Below, in pieces: positions 41,084 to 50,782 of a DNA stretch of 64,000 bases. Both the position numbers and the translations under genes were made by a program. Source of the stretch: Luteimonas sp. S4-F44 (lineage in GTDB: Bacteria > Pseudomonadota > Gammaproteobacteria > Xanthomonadales > Xanthomonadaceae); assembly GCF_022637415.1 (NCBI RefSeq), contig NZ_CP093340.1:3447001-3511000 (forward strand), read 5' to 3'. The notes below the pieces were generated by a model, which had not been told where the DNA came from, made no database searches, and was given only the letters and a program-made list of their open reading frames with translations. Each line of letters begins with the position of its first letter. The first letter of the stretch is position 1.

Positions 41084-43729
41084 ATGTCCAGTCCCGCGCG
41101 CCTCGCGTCCGCCCTCTTGGCGGCGCTGTCCCTCCCCACCCTCGCCGCCGCACGGGATACGGATGGTCATGCAGACGCAGGCGCGCGCACGCTGGGCACG
41201 GTGACCGTGACCGGCTCCCACATCCGCCGTGCGGACGCCGAAACGGCGAACCCGGTGCAGGTCATCGACCGGCAGGCGCTCGAGACCTCGGGCAAGGTCA
41301 CCGTCGCCGACGTGCTGCGCTCGATCTCGGCCAACACCGGCAATGCCGCCAACGAGACCAGCAACAGTGGTTGGGCGTCGGGCTCGGCCGGCATCGGCCT
41401 GCGCGGCCTGTCGCAGAAGAACACGCTGGTGCTGCTCAACGGCCGCCGGCTGGCCAATTACGGCTTCCCGGCCGGCGGGCTGTCGGACACCTTCGTCAAC
41501 CTCAATGCGCTGCCGCTGGTCGCGGTCGAACGCATCGAGGTGCTCAAGGACGGCGCCTCGGCCGTCTACGGATCAGACGCGGTCGCCGGCGTGGTCAACA
41601 TCATCACCCGCCAGAACTTCCAGGGCCTGGAAGTGGGCGGCAGCCTGGGCACCTCCGATCAAGGCGGGCTGGACACGCAGCGTGCGCGGCTGGTCGGCGG
41701 CGTCGGCGACCTCGACACCGACGGCTACAACCTGCTCTTCAGCCTGGAGGCCTATGATCGCGACCGGCTCGACCAGGACCAGCGCGCGCTCACGCGCTCT
41801 GGCATCTACACCGACAAGCCCGGCGGCCGCTGGAACGGCTGGTCGGCCAAGGGCGCACGCTTCCTGGTCAACGGCGCGTCGGTGCCACTGCTCGATGCCG
41901 CGGGCCACTGCCCGCAGGGCATGGTGCTGACCGCGAGCGCGCCGATCGACGGGCTCGCCGGCGACACCTGCGCGATCAACCTCGCGCCCTACACGACGCT
42001 GATTCCCGCGACCGAGCGCTACCAGGGCTATGTCAACGGCACCGTTCGCCTGGGCGAGACCACCGAGGCGTTCGGCGAACTGGTGGTGAGCCGCATCCGC
42101 GGCGCGTCGCTGTTCGGCTCCAGCCCGTACTTCACGCTCGAGGGCGGGCGCTTCGCACTCAACGCGCAGACCGGGTTGGCCGAGCCGGTGTCCAACCTGC
42201 TGCCGGCCGGCAACCCCTACAACCCCTACGGCGTCGCCACGCCGATCGAGTACACGTTCTTCGACCTGGGCCAGTCGCTCAAGACCAACCGCTCGACCGC
42301 CTACCGGGTGCTGGGCGGCGTGCGCGGCCGGTTCTCCGACACCTGGGACTGGGAGGCCGCGGCGTTCGCGGCGCGCAGCAACGAGGAAGAAACCGTTGCC
42401 GGCGGCTTCGCCAACCGCTGGACGCTGGCGCAGGCCCTCGCCGACGGCAGCCTGAACCTGCATGCGCCGTCGACGACGCCGCAGGCCGTGCTCGACGCGA
42501 TCGCGCTGAGCACGCTGCGGCCGGCCGACTCTCGGCTGACCGGCGTCGACTTCAAGGTCTCGGGCAGCCTGTTCGAGCTGCCGGCCGGCACCGTGGGCTT
42601 CGCGGCCGGCGCCGAGTGGCGCCACGAGTCGCTGGTCTCGCGCAACCCGTGGCAGATCGACGCCGGCCTGCAGGTGCGCCCGGCGATCGCCGCGGTCGAC
42701 GGCGACCGTGATGTCGCCGCGGTCTACGCCGAGGTCAATGTGCCGGTGACCCCAACGCTGGAACTGCAACTGGCTGGACGCGGCGATCACTACAGCGACT
42801 TCGGCAGCGCGTTCTCGCCCAAGGCCGGACTGCGCTGGCAGCCGCTCGATGCGCTGCTGGTGCGGGCCTCGGCCTCGCGCGGCTTCCGCGCGCCATCGCT
42901 GTCGGAGAACTCGGCCTCAACCAGCATCGCCTACGGCTCGGTCGTCGATCCCTTCGATCCCGATGTCCCCGATTCGCGCCAGACCCCGACGTTCTTCACT
43001 GTCGGCAACACCGACCTCGATCCCGAACGCACGCGCAGCTACAACCTGGGCGTTGTCGTCTCGCCGTGGGCCGACACCAGCCTGAGCCTGGACTGGTACC
43101 GGGTGGAGCTCGACAACCTGGTGGGCACCGGCAACACCGCCACGATCGTGCAGACCAACGACCCGGCCGATGTCGTACGCGACGCACGCGGCAAGCTGGT
43201 GGCCGTCTACAACCGCTACCAGAACTTGAGCGAACTGCAGACTTCGGGCCTGGATGCCGAACTGCGCCAGCGCTGGCACACCGGCAATGCGGGCAGCTTC
43301 GGGCTGTCGAGTGTGTTCACCCACGTGCTCGCCTACAAGCGCCCGCAAACGATCGGCGGTCCGCTGGTCGACTACGCCGGCAGCAACCTCGGCCCGTCGC
43401 TGCCGCGCAATAAGGCGACGACGACGCTGGACTGGAAGATCGGCGATTTCGACACCGGCCTGACCTGGTACCGCATCGGCGGTTACGACCAGAAGGCCAG
43501 TGCCGCGGCAAGCGCCGCGCAGTCGCGGGTGGACGCCTATGACCAGTTCGATCTCTACCTCGCCTGGTCGGGCATCGAGAAGCTGACGCTCTACGCCAAG
43601 GTCGAGAACATCGCCGACGAAACGCCGCCGCACGACGCGTCCTTCCCCGGCATCCGCGCGCCCTACGATTTCAGCCAGTACGACTTGCGCGGGCGCTACT
43701 TCCAGGTGGGCTTCGACTACCGGTTCTGA
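41084..43729 (+). CDS. TonB-dependent outer-membrane receptor
   Basis: An 881-residue receptor: signal peptide (to about residue 23, LPTLAAA), TonB-box-like LGTVTVTGSHI, and plug with NTLVLLNGRRLANYG and [29 protein letters not shown]. The barrel ends in GRYFQVGFDYRF with the classical terminal Phe. The start MSSPARLASALL gives the best signal peptide; an ATG at 41045 would add 13 residues. The same 'VTGSHI/VTGTRI' subclass as the receptor at 23319-26198, and of unknown ligand. An M14 carboxypeptidase-like gene follows 173 bp downstream, so peptide uptake is a reasonable guess, not a demonstration. Confidence 0.9.
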   Translation: MSSPARLASALLAALSLPTLAAARDTDGHADAGARTLGTVTVTGSHIRRADAETANPVQVIDRQALETSGKVTVADVLRSISANTGNAANETSNSGWASGSAGIGLRGLSQKNTLVLLNGRRLANYGFPAGGLSDTFVNLNALPLVAVERIEVLKDGASAVYGSDAVAGVVNIITRQNFQGLEVGGSLGTSDQGGLDTQRARLVGGVGDLDTDGYNLLFSLEAYDRDRLDQDQRALTRSGIYTDKPGGRWNGWSAKGARFLVNGASVPLLDAAGHCPQGMVLTASAPIDGLAGDTCAINLAPYTTLIPATERYQGYVNGTVRLGETTEAFGELVVSRIRGASLFGSSPYFTLEGGRFALNAQTGLAEPVSNLLPAGNPYNPYGVATPIEYTFFDLGQSLKTNRSTAYRVLGGVRGRFSDTWDWEAAAFAARSNEEETVAGGFANRWTLAQALADGSLNLHAPSTTPQAVLDAIALSTLRPADSRLTGVDFKVSGSLFELPAGTVGFAAGAEWRHESLVSRNPWQIDAGLQVRPAIAAVDGDRDVAAVYAEVNVPVTPTLELQLAGRGDHYSDFGSAFSPKAGLRWQPLDALLVRASASRGFRAPSLSENSASTSIAYGSVVDPFDPDVPDSRQTPTFFTVGNTDLDPERTRSYNLGVVVSPWADTSLSLDWYRVELDNLVGTGNTATIVQTNDPADVVRDARGKLVAVYNRYQNLSELQTSGLDAELRQRWHTGNAGSFGLSSVFTHVLAYKRPQTIGGPLVDYAGSNLGPSLPRNKATTTLDWKIGDFDTGLTWYRIGGYDQKASAAASAAQSRVDAYDQFDLYLAWSGIEKLTLYAKVENIADETPPHDASFPGIRAPYDFSQYDLRGRYFQVGFDYRF

Positions 43730-43902
43730 CCGGCCCGTCCGCCGCCGTCTCCTCGCACCCGATCCCCGCGCCCTCAGCGGCGCTTCTGCAACGACGCGCA
43801 TCCGCGCGTTTGCGCAGGCGCCGCCTCTCACCGGATACGCCGATGCCCGACGCTCCTCTCTACCGCGCCTCCGGGCGCGGCCACCTGTTCCGCAGCGCGC
43901 CG

Positions 43903-46452
43903 ATGCGGCTGCTGCTGGCCTTGCTCGCGCTGCTGCCGCTGGTCGCGATCGCGCAGAACGCTTATTACTTTCCCCAGGCCCAGGCCGCGGACTTCGACCC
44001 CGACGTGCCCACGCCCGAGCAGTTCCTTGGCTATCCGCTGGGGACCCACTACACGCGGCACGACCGCATCGTCGACTATTTCCGCGAACTGGCGCGCGTG
44101 TCCGACCGGATCACGCTGCAGCAGACCGGGCGCAGCTACGAGGAGCGCCCGCTGGTCACGGCCATCGTCACCTCGGCCGCCAACCACGGCCGGCTCGAGG
44201 CGCTGCGCGCCGCGCACGCCACCCAGCGCGATCCCGCGGCGGCCGTGCCCCCGCAATTGCCGGTCGTCGTCGGCCTGTACTACAGCGTGCACGGCAACGA
44301 GACCTCGAGCGGCGAGGCCGCGCTGCTGACCGCCTACTACCTGGCCGCGCACCGCGGCGCACAGACCACGCGCTGGCTCGACGAGGCGATCGTGCTGATC
44401 GACCCGGCACAGAACCCCGACGGCCGCGACCGCGCGGCGAACTGGCACAACGCGTGGAAGTCGAACCCGCCGGTCGCCGACCCGCTGGACAAGGAGCACG
44501 TCGAGCCGTTCCCGATGGGGCGCACCAACCACTACTTCACCGACCTCAACCGCGACTGGCTCGCGGTCACCCAGCGCGAGACCCGGCCCAAGATCGACCT
44601 GTTCCACCAGTGGACGCCGAACGTGCAGATCGACTTCCACGAAATGGGCGCCGGCAGCACGTACTACTTCGAGCCGTCGCCGTCGAGCATGCACAGCCCG
44701 CTGCTGCCGCAGGCCTCCTACGATTTCAACGTCACGCTGGCGCGCTACCATGCCCAGGGCCTCGATGCGCTCGGCTCGCTGTACTACACGAAGGAGAACT
44801 TCGACAACTTCTCGCCGGTCTACGGCTCGACCTATCCCGACTTCCACGGCGGGGTCGGCGTCACTGTCGAGCAGGGCAGTTCGCGCGGCCTGGTGCAGGA
44901 CACCGCCGGCGGCCCGCTGGAATTCCGCTTCACGATTCGCAACCAGGTCGCGACCGGGCTGGCGACGGTGCGCGGCGCGGTCGCCGAGAAGCCTGGATTG
45001 CTGGCGCTGCAGAAAGACTTCTTCCGCTCGGCGCTCAGCCAGGGCCGGCGCCACGACGCGGCCGCGTTCGTATTCGGCGACGCGCACGACCCGTCGCTGA
45101 CCCGGCGCCTGCTCGACCTGCTGCTGCTCCACCGCATCGAGGTCCATGCGCTGGCGCGCGAGACGACGATCGACGGCACCACGTTCTCGCCCGGAAGCGC
45201 CTACGTCGTGCCGTCGGCGCAGCCGCAGTTCCGGCTGGTGCATTCGATCTTCGAGACCACGCCCGAGGTGAAGGAGAGCGTCTACGGCAGCACCTCGTAC
45301 GCGATCGCGCACGCCTATGGCATCGCATTCGCACGCGCGCGCCGCGCACCGGCATTGGGCGAGCGGGTGCAGGCGTTGCCGCCGGCCGAGGCCGGCATCG
45401 TCGGTGGCCAGGCGCGCTACGCCTACGCGATCGACTGGCGCGACCAGGCCGCACCGCGCGTGCTCGCCGCGCTGCTGGCACAGGACATCCGCGTGCGCAG
45501 CGCATTCCAGCCGTTCACCGCGCGCACCGCGGACGGCGAAATCGCGTTCTCCTACGGCACGCTGGTGGTGCCGGTCGCCGGCCAGACGCTGGCGGCCGAG
45601 GCGCTGCATGCGGCGGTCGATGCCGCCACGCGCGAGGCCGGGGTGCGCGCGCATGCGTTGTCGACCGGGCAGAGCGTGGCCGGCATCGACCTGGGCAGCG
45701 ACAGCGTGCGTCCGCTGCGCAAGCCCAGGGTCGCGCTGGTCATGGGCCAGGGCGTCAACGCGACCGAGATCGGCTCGACCTGGTTCGCGCTGAGCGAGCA
45801 GTTGCGCTGGCCGGCGACCCGGCTCGACCCGACCCAGCTCGCGCGCGCGCCGCTGGGCAACTACACCAGCCTCGTGCTGGCCGGCGGCAACTACGAGGAC
45901 TGGAGCGAGGCGACGGTCGAGGCGCTGCGCGGCTGGGTCCGTGCCGGCGGTTCGCTGGTGACCTTCGGCAGCGCCTCGCAGTGGGCGATCGATCACAAGC
46001 TCGCCGACGGCCTGGGCCAGGCCCCGGCCCGCGACGAGGACGACACCGCGCGCGCGGACTTCGGCGACCGCCGCGACCTGCTGGCCGAGGACCGCATCTC
46101 CGGCAACCTGGTCTCGGCCGATGCCGACATCAGCCATCCGCTGGCCTTCGGCGTGCCGCGCCGCGCGCTCTTCGTCAACAAGGAGAGCGCGGTGGTCCTG
46201 CCACCGGCGCGCGACCGCTTCTCCACGGTCGTGCGCATCGACGACGCGCCGTTGGTCAACGGCTATGTCTCGGTGCGCAACCGCGCCCGGCTCGGCGGCG
46301 CGCCGTGGGCGGTCGTCGCCGCGACCGGGCGCGGGAACGTCGTGCTGTTCGCCGACGACCCGGCGCACCGCAAGTACTGGCACGGCACCGAACGGCTGTT
46401 GCTCAACGCGTTGCTGCTGTCCGACCAGTTGGTGCCGGCCGGGCGTCGCTAG
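43903..46452 (+). CDS. Secreted M14-family zinc metallocarboxypeptidase-like protein
   Basis: An 849-residue exported protein. Signal peptide MRLLLALLALLPLVAIAQ (start chosen for it; an ATG 60 bp upstream is possible). The M14 domain (about 40-330) shows the zinc pair His130/Glu133 in VHGNETSS, the substrate Arg region DLNRDW, the third zinc His probably in IDFHEMG, and a candidate catalytic Glu in VTVEQGSS. The second half (about 480-840) holds a glutamine amidotransferase-like domain (VALVMGQGVNATE, LVLAGGNYEDW) common in large bacterial M14 proteins. Likely periplasmic peptide degradation; it follows a TonB receptor and may be coexpressed with it. Confidence 0.85.
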   Translation: MRLLLALLALLPLVAIAQNAYYFPQAQAADFDPDVPTPEQFLGYPLGTHYTRHDRIVDYFRELARVSDRITLQQTGRSYEERPLVTAIVTSAANHGRLEALRAAHATQRDPAAAVPPQLPVVVGLYYSVHGNETSSGEAALLTAYYLAAHRGAQTTRWLDEAIVLIDPAQNPDGRDRAANWHNAWKSNPPVADPLDKEHVEPFPMGRTNHYFTDLNRDWLAVTQRETRPKIDLFHQWTPNVQIDFHEMGAGSTYYFEPSPSSMHSPLLPQASYDFNVTLARYHAQGLDALGSLYYTKENFDNFSPVYGSTYPDFHGGVGVTVEQGSSRGLVQDTAGGPLEFRFTIRNQVATGLATVRGAVAEKPGLLALQKDFFRSALSQGRRHDAAAFVFGDAHDPSLTRRLLDLLLLHRIEVHALARETTIDGTTFSPGSAYVVPSAQPQFRLVHSIFETTPEVKESVYGSTSYAIAHAYGIAFARARRAPALGERVQALPPAEAGIVGGQARYAYAIDWRDQAAPRVLAALLAQDIRVRSAFQPFTARTADGEIAFSYGTLVVPVAGQTLAAEALHAAVDAATREAGVRAHALSTGQSVAGIDLGSDSVRPLRKPRVALVMGQGVNATEIGSTWFALSEQLRWPATRLDPTQLARAPLGNYTSLVLAGGNYEDWSEATVEALRGWVRAGGSLVTFGSASQWAIDHKLADGLGQAPARDEDDTARADFGDRRDLLAEDRISGNLVSADADISHPLAFGVPRRALFVNKESAVVLPPARDRFSTVVRIDDAPLVNGYVSVRNRARLGGAPWAVVAATGRGNVVLFADDPAHRKYWHGTERLLLNALLLSDQLVPAGRR

Positions 46453-46587
46453 CCGCCGACGATGGCCGCGACCTGGCTGCGTCGCCGGATCGCGGCACAC
46501 AGTGTTGTCGCCCGCGGGACATGCCGGTCGCGTCCGTGGGCGACCATGCGCTGCCACGACATTCCCGCCGTCGGCACGGGCCTGGCC

Positions 46588-47604
46588 ATGACCCTCACCC
46601 AACTGCGCAGCTTCGTCGCCATCGTCGAATGCGGCCACAACATCACCCTGGCCGCCCGCCGCCTGCACGCGACGCAGTCGGGCCTGTCCAAACAGCTCGC
46701 GCAATTGGAGAACTCGCTCGGCTTCCTGCTGTTCACCCGCCGCCAGCGCGCGCTCGCCGCGCTGACCGACGAGGGCCGGCAGGTGCTCGCGCACGCCCGC
46801 CGCCTGCTGGCCGAGGCCGGCAACATCCAGGCGCTGGCCGACAACCTGCGCCGCGAGGCGCAGGGCCTGCTGCGCATCGCCACCACCCACACCCAGGCCC
46901 GCCACGCGCTGCCGCCGGCGCTGCAGGCGCTCAAAAACGACTGGCCCGAGGTCGCGGTGCACGTGGTGCCTGGGGGCGATGCCGAGTCGCTGCGGCTGCT
47001 GGCCGAACACCATGCCGACCTGGCGATCCTCAGCGGCACCGGCGCCCCACCGCCGGGCCTGGTGGCGATTCCGCTGTACCGGTGGGGCCGGCGGGTGCTG
47101 GTGCCGGCCGGCCACCCGCTGACGGCATTGCCGCGCCCGATCGGCCTGCGCGACCTGGCCGGCGTGCCGCTGGTGAGCTACGAATCGAGCCGGCAGCCCG
47201 CCTCGTCGCTGCAACGCGCGTTCGCCGCTGCCGACCTGCGCGCCGACCTCGCGGTGACCGCGCGCGACGGCGCGCTGATCCGGACCTACGTCCACGCCGG
47301 CCTGGGGGTCGGGATCGTCGACGAGATGGGCGCCGACCTCGACGACGGCCTGGTCGCGCCGCCGGTCGAGGACGGCCTGCTGCCCGAATGCATCACCTGG
47401 GTGCTGCTGCGCCGCGACCGGGTCCTGCGCGACTTCGGCTTCGCGTTGGTCCAGGCGCTGGCGCCGCATTACGCTGCGGTCGATCTGCGCCGACTGCTCG
47501 ACCACGACCAGCCGCTGCCGATTCCGGCCCCCGACTGGCGCCGCTGGTCGCGTGCGACCGCCGCTGTCCAGCGCGCGCGGACGGCGGTCGCCGTAGCTGA
47601 ATAG
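46588..47604 (+). CDS. LysR-family regulator, CysB-like
   Basis: A 338-residue LysR-type regulator. The winged helix-turn-helix (1-60) has the CysB/Cbl-type opening TLTQLRSFVAIVECGHNITLAARRLHATQSGLSKQLAQLE. The effector domain (about 95-300) contains ATTHTQARHALP, which matches the CysB ligand pocket block for sulfate or O-acetylserine type ligands. CysB controls cysteine synthesis, but no cys genes lie near here, so the regulon is elsewhere. A C-terminal Arg/Ala-rich tail of about 30 residues is extra. ATG 46588 begins the HTH directly; GGGCC precedes it. Confidence 0.85.
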   Translation: MTLTQLRSFVAIVECGHNITLAARRLHATQSGLSKQLAQLENSLGFLLFTRRQRALAALTDEGRQVLAHARRLLAEAGNIQALADNLRREAQGLLRIATTHTQARHALPPALQALKNDWPEVAVHVVPGGDAESLRLLAEHHADLAILSGTGAPPPGLVAIPLYRWGRRVLVPAGHPLTALPRPIGLRDLAGVPLVSYESSRQPASSLQRAFAAADLRADLAVTARDGALIRTYVHAGLGVGIVDEMGADLDDGLVAPPVEDGLLPECITWVLLRRDRVLRDFGFALVQALAPHYAAVDLRRLLDHDQPLPIPAPDWRRWSRATAAVQRARTAVAVAE

Positions 47605-47756
47605 GCGTCTGGCGGGGTTGCCTGGCGCAGCCGGATCTGCATCGCCCCGCACCCGGCGGCCGCCCGAGGCCGCACGATTCCCGGCCTGACGCGGCTCCGG
47701 GTGCCCGCCCCACATTTAGCGTTGACGCTGCCCGACCACCCCACTATCTTGGGCCC

Positions 47757-47931
47757 GTCGGTTCCGCAGCCACAACGTCTGTGGATGAAAAACGGGACAC
47801 CGGTGACGCCCCACGCCAGTCCGGTGCTGCCCCGCAGCGGTAATTGGGAACGTCCCACCCGCCACCGGAGCGATTCGGTACGCGGCGGGACGAAGGCGCC
47901 GCCTTCGCCCATGAGTCCGTACCCTGCCGAC
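47757..47931 (+). promoter_or_regulatory. Cobalamin (AdoCbl) riboswitch aptamer upstream of nrdA
   Basis: The conserved core elements occur in order: A-rich ATGAAAAACGGGACACCGG, then CCGGTGCTGCCCCGCAGCGG followed by TAATTGGGAACG, a variable stem-loop region, and ATGAGTCCGTACCCTGCC as the 3' conserved box. P1 can form between GTCGG (47757-47761) and CCGAC (47927-47931). Downstream, ACAGCCGC (47930-47937) can pair with GCGGCTGT (47960-47967), a possible expression platform that would compete with P1. No T-run was seen, so control of translation or a Rho-linked mechanism is more likely than intrinsic termination. B12-repressed class Ia nrdA is known in bacteria that also own a B12-dependent class II enzyme. 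Confidence 0.9.
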
Positions 47932-48070
47932 AGCCGCGCGAAAGCACGACGCGCGGTTTGCGGCTGTGGACGCTCCGTACAGGGGCGGGTCGTCCGCAGC
48001 CACCGGACCCGACGCGGGCGGGCCGGGGCGTGCGCGAATGCACTGGACACCAAAAGAAGAGAGAGGACGC

Positions 48071-50554
48071 ATGACCAGCCACGACACCATCTCGACCGCC
48101 CCTTCGACGCCCGCAGACGCGCCCCCGACCCCGATCGCCTCCCCCACCCCTGTGGCGCCGTCCGCCGTCGACGCCGACGACGTGGTGCCGCCGCCCCCGA
48201 GCGCTGCCATGCATACCGCAACTGCTGAAACCCCTGACGTCGACACCGACGTCTCCACCTGGATCACCAAGGAAGCCGGCAACCGCCGGATCCCGTACGA
48301 CCGCGCGCGCCTGGAGCGCAGCATCGACCGCGTCCACGGCGAGTTCCCGCAACTCGATATCGTCGACTACAAGCGCAGCGTGTTCGGTTTCGTCGAACGC
48401 AAGGACGCGGTCAACGCCGACGACCTGGTTGACCACCTGATCCGCGAGGCCGAGGCCCGCGTCGACGTCACCGCACCGGAGTGGGAGTTCTTCGCCGCTC
48501 GCCTGTACCTCCACCGCCTGTACAAGCGCGCCAGCCGCAACCGCTTCTACGACGCCGAGCAGAAGTACGGCTCCTATGTCGGCCTGCAGGAGTCGCTGGC
48601 CGACCGCAATATCTATTCCAACGACATCCTGCGCGCCTACTCCAAGGAGGAACTGCAGGAAGCCGGACGCATGATCGAGCCCGAGCGCGACAAGCTGTTC
48701 GCCTACAACGGCCTGTATCTGCTGGCCACGCGCTATCTGGCCACCGACACCTCGCGCGCCGTGTTCGAACTGCCGCAGGAGCGCTGGCTCACCATCGCGC
48801 TGTATCTGATGCAGAACGAGACCCGCGGCGGCCGCGAGCGCCGCATGCAGCTCGTCGGCGAGGCCTACTGGGCGCTGTCGAATCTGTACATGACCGTGGC
48901 GACGCCGACGCTGCAGAACGCCGGCAAGGTCGGCGGCCAGCTGTCGTCGTGCTTCATCGACACCGTCGACGACTCGCTGCAGGGCATCTATGACTCCAAC
49001 ACCGACATCGCCCGCGTCTCCAAGGGCGGCGGCGGCGTCGGTGCGTACCTGGGCTATGTGCGCTCGTCGGGCTCGGCCATCCGCGGCGTGCCCAATTCTT
49101 CGGGCGGCGTGGTGCCGTGGATCAAGCAGCTCAACAACACCGCCGTGTCGGTCGACCAGCTGGGCCAGCGCAAGGGCGCGGTCGCGGTGTACCTGGACGT
49201 GTGGCACCGCGACATCGAGGCGTTCCTGGATCTGCGCCTGAACAACGGCGATCAGCGCCTGCGCGCCCATGACGTGTTCACCTCGGTGTGCATCCCCGAC
49301 GTGTTCATGGAGGCGGTCGAGCGCCGCGGCGACTGGTACCTGTTCGATCCGCACGAGGTCCATCGCGTCAAGGGCTGGTACCTGCAGGACTTCTTCGACG
49401 AAAAGAAGGGCGAGGGCACGTTCCGTAAGAAGTACGAGGAAGTCGTCCGTGACGAGCGCATCTCGCGCAAGACCGTCAAGGCGATCGAGATCTTCAAGCG
49501 GATCATGGTGTCGCAGCTCGAGACCGGCAACCCGTTCATGTTCTACCGCGATGAAGTGAACCGGAAGAACCCGAACAAGCACGTCGGCCGTGTCTATTCG
49601 TCGAACCTGTGCACCGAGATCCTGCAGAACATGAGCCCGACGAAGATGATGCAGGAGATCATCTCCGGCAATCAGATCGTTACCACCAAGCAGGCCGGCG
49701 ACTTCGTCGTGTGCAACCTGTCGTCGGTGAACCTGGGTCGGGCGATCGTGCCGCAGGAAGGCCAGGGCGACTTGATCACCGACGTGCTCGAGCGGCTGAT
49801 CCCGATCCAGGTGCGGATGCTCGACAACGTCATCGACCTCAACCAGCTGCCCGTCCCGCAGGCCACGATCACCAACCAGAAGTACCGCGCGATCGGCCTG
49901 GGCACGTTCGGCTGGCATCACCTGCTGGCGCAGAAGGGCATCCACTGGAACACGCCCGAGGCCGAGGACTTCAGCGACACGCTGTATGAGCGCATCAACT
50001 TCCTGACCGTACAGGCGAGCATGGAACTGGCCAAGGAAAAGGGCGCCTACTCGGTGTTCGCCGGCAGCGACTGGCACACTGGTGCCTACTTCCGCGACCG
50101 CGACTACAACTCGCCCGCGTGGCTGGAACTGGCCGCCAAGGTCGGCGTCAACGGCATGCGCAACGGTTGGCTGATGGCGGTCGCGCCGAACATGTCGACC
50201 GCGCAGATCGCGGGCTCCACCGCGTCGATCGACCCGATCTACTCGGCGTTCTACTACGAGGAGAAGAAGGATTACCGGCGTCCGGTTGCCGCCCCCGGCC
50301 TGTCGCTCGAGACCTGGCCGTTCTACGAGAAGGGCGCCTACAAGGTCGACCAGTTCGCGTCCGTGCGCCAGAACGCGCGTCGCCAGCGCCACGTCGACCA
50401 GGCGATCAGCTTCAACCTGTACGTGCCCAGCACCATCCGCGCCAGCACCCTGCTCGAGCTGCACATGACCGCCTGGCGCGAAGGCATCAAGACCACGTAC
50501 TACGTGCGCTCCAACGACATCGACATCGCCGAATGCGAGTGGTGCAGTAGCTAA
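48071..50554 (+). CDS. nrdA: Class Ia ribonucleoside-diphosphate reductase, alpha subunit
   Basis: Catalytic subunit that reduces ribonucleoside diphosphates to deoxy forms. It has 827 residues. The first 50 are a Pro/Ala/Thr-rich extension, then a short ATP-cone-like region (about 58-145). Active-site landmarks: redox Cys in GGQLSSCFIDT (about 298), radical Cys and Glu in NLCTEI (about 515), the partner Cys in VVCNLSSVNLG (about 547), and the C-terminal shuttle pair Cys822/Cys825 in ECEWCSS. The ATG follows GAGAGAGGACGC, a good ribosome binding site, 140 bp after the riboswitch aptamer. Partner nrdB starts 228 bp downstream across hairpins and a repeat. Confidence 0.97.
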   Translation: MTSHDTISTAPSTPADAPPTPIASPTPVAPSAVDADDVVPPPPSAAMHTATAETPDVDTDVSTWITKEAGNRRIPYDRARLERSIDRVHGEFPQLDIVDYKRSVFGFVERKDAVNADDLVDHLIREAEARVDVTAPEWEFFAARLYLHRLYKRASRNRFYDAEQKYGSYVGLQESLADRNIYSNDILRAYSKEELQEAGRMIEPERDKLFAYNGLYLLATRYLATDTSRAVFELPQERWLTIALYLMQNETRGGRERRMQLVGEAYWALSNLYMTVATPTLQNAGKVGGQLSSCFIDTVDDSLQGIYDSNTDIARVSKGGGGVGAYLGYVRSSGSAIRGVPNSSGGVVPWIKQLNNTAVSVDQLGQRKGAVAVYLDVWHRDIEAFLDLRLNNGDQRLRAHDVFTSVCIPDVFMEAVERRGDWYLFDPHEVHRVKGWYLQDFFDEKKGEGTFRKKYEEVVRDERISRKTVKAIEIFKRIMVSQLETGNPFMFYRDEVNRKNPNKHVGRVYSSNLCTEILQNMSPTKMMQEIISGNQIVTTKQAGDFVVCNLSSVNLGRAIVPQEGQGDLITDVLERLIPIQVRMLDNVIDLNQLPVPQATITNQKYRAIGLGTFGWHHLLAQKGIHWNTPEAEDFSDTLYERINFLTVQASMELAKEKGAYSVFAGSDWHTGAYFRDRDYNSPAWLELAAKVGVNGMRNGWLMAVAPNMSTAQIAGSTASIDPIYSAFYYEEKKDYRRPVAAPGLSLETWPFYEKGAYKVDQFASVRQNARRQRHVDQAISFNLYVPSTIRASTLLELHMTAWREGIKTTYYVRSNDIDIAECEWCSS

Positions 50555-50561
50555 AGGGAAC

Positions 50562-50609
50562 GCGATAGCGCATTCGCGCTGTCGCTCCCCACGGTTCGCC
50601 TCGCGAACC
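50562..50609 (+). other. Two strong hairpins just after nrdA
   Basis: A 10-bp stem with tetraloop, GCGATAGCGC-ATTC-GCGCTGTCGC (50562-50585, one G-U pair), begins 8 bases after the nrdA stop. It is followed by GGTTCGC-CTC-GCGAACC (50593-50609). Neither is followed by a T-run. They may stabilise the nrdA 3' end or serve as a processing or attenuation site that sets the nrdA:nrdB ratio. Confidence 0.5.
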
Positions 50610-50667
50610 GCGGGCCCCGTTTCATTGGCTTCCACACCTCCGCGCCTTCGGCGCGCCTCCTGACTTA

Positions 50668-50742
50668 AACCGGGGTCAGAGTGCATTTATCCACTGACCC
50701 CGGTTCGAGAGTGCAACGAAAAAATGCACTCTGACCCCGGTT
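50668..50742. repeat. Long inverted-repeat element between nrdA and nrdB
   Basis: The outer arms (50668-50688 and 50722-50742) are perfect 21-bp inverted repeats, opening AACCGGGGTCAGAGTGC and closing with its complement. The centre contains a third half-copy, CACTGACCCCGGTT (50692-50705), in the orientation of the right arm. This ACCGGGGTCAGAGT motif is of the dispersed type seen near REP-associated tyrosine transposases in Xanthomonadaceae; no transposase is present here. A related element lies at 51842-51948, so nrdB is bracketed by the pair. Confidence 0.85.
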
Positions 50743-50782
50743 CTGCTGATCGCACGCGACACGAAACACGAGAAACGCAATC

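Noticed and set aside
43828-47715. Open frame of about 1300 codons on the minus strand
   Set aside because: It is antisense to the M14 peptidase and LysR genes, whose motifs are intact; the product has no recognisable domain.
47744-50686. Long minus-strand frame across the riboswitch and nrdA
   Set aside because: Antisense to a clear nrdA; composition is typical of a shadow frame.
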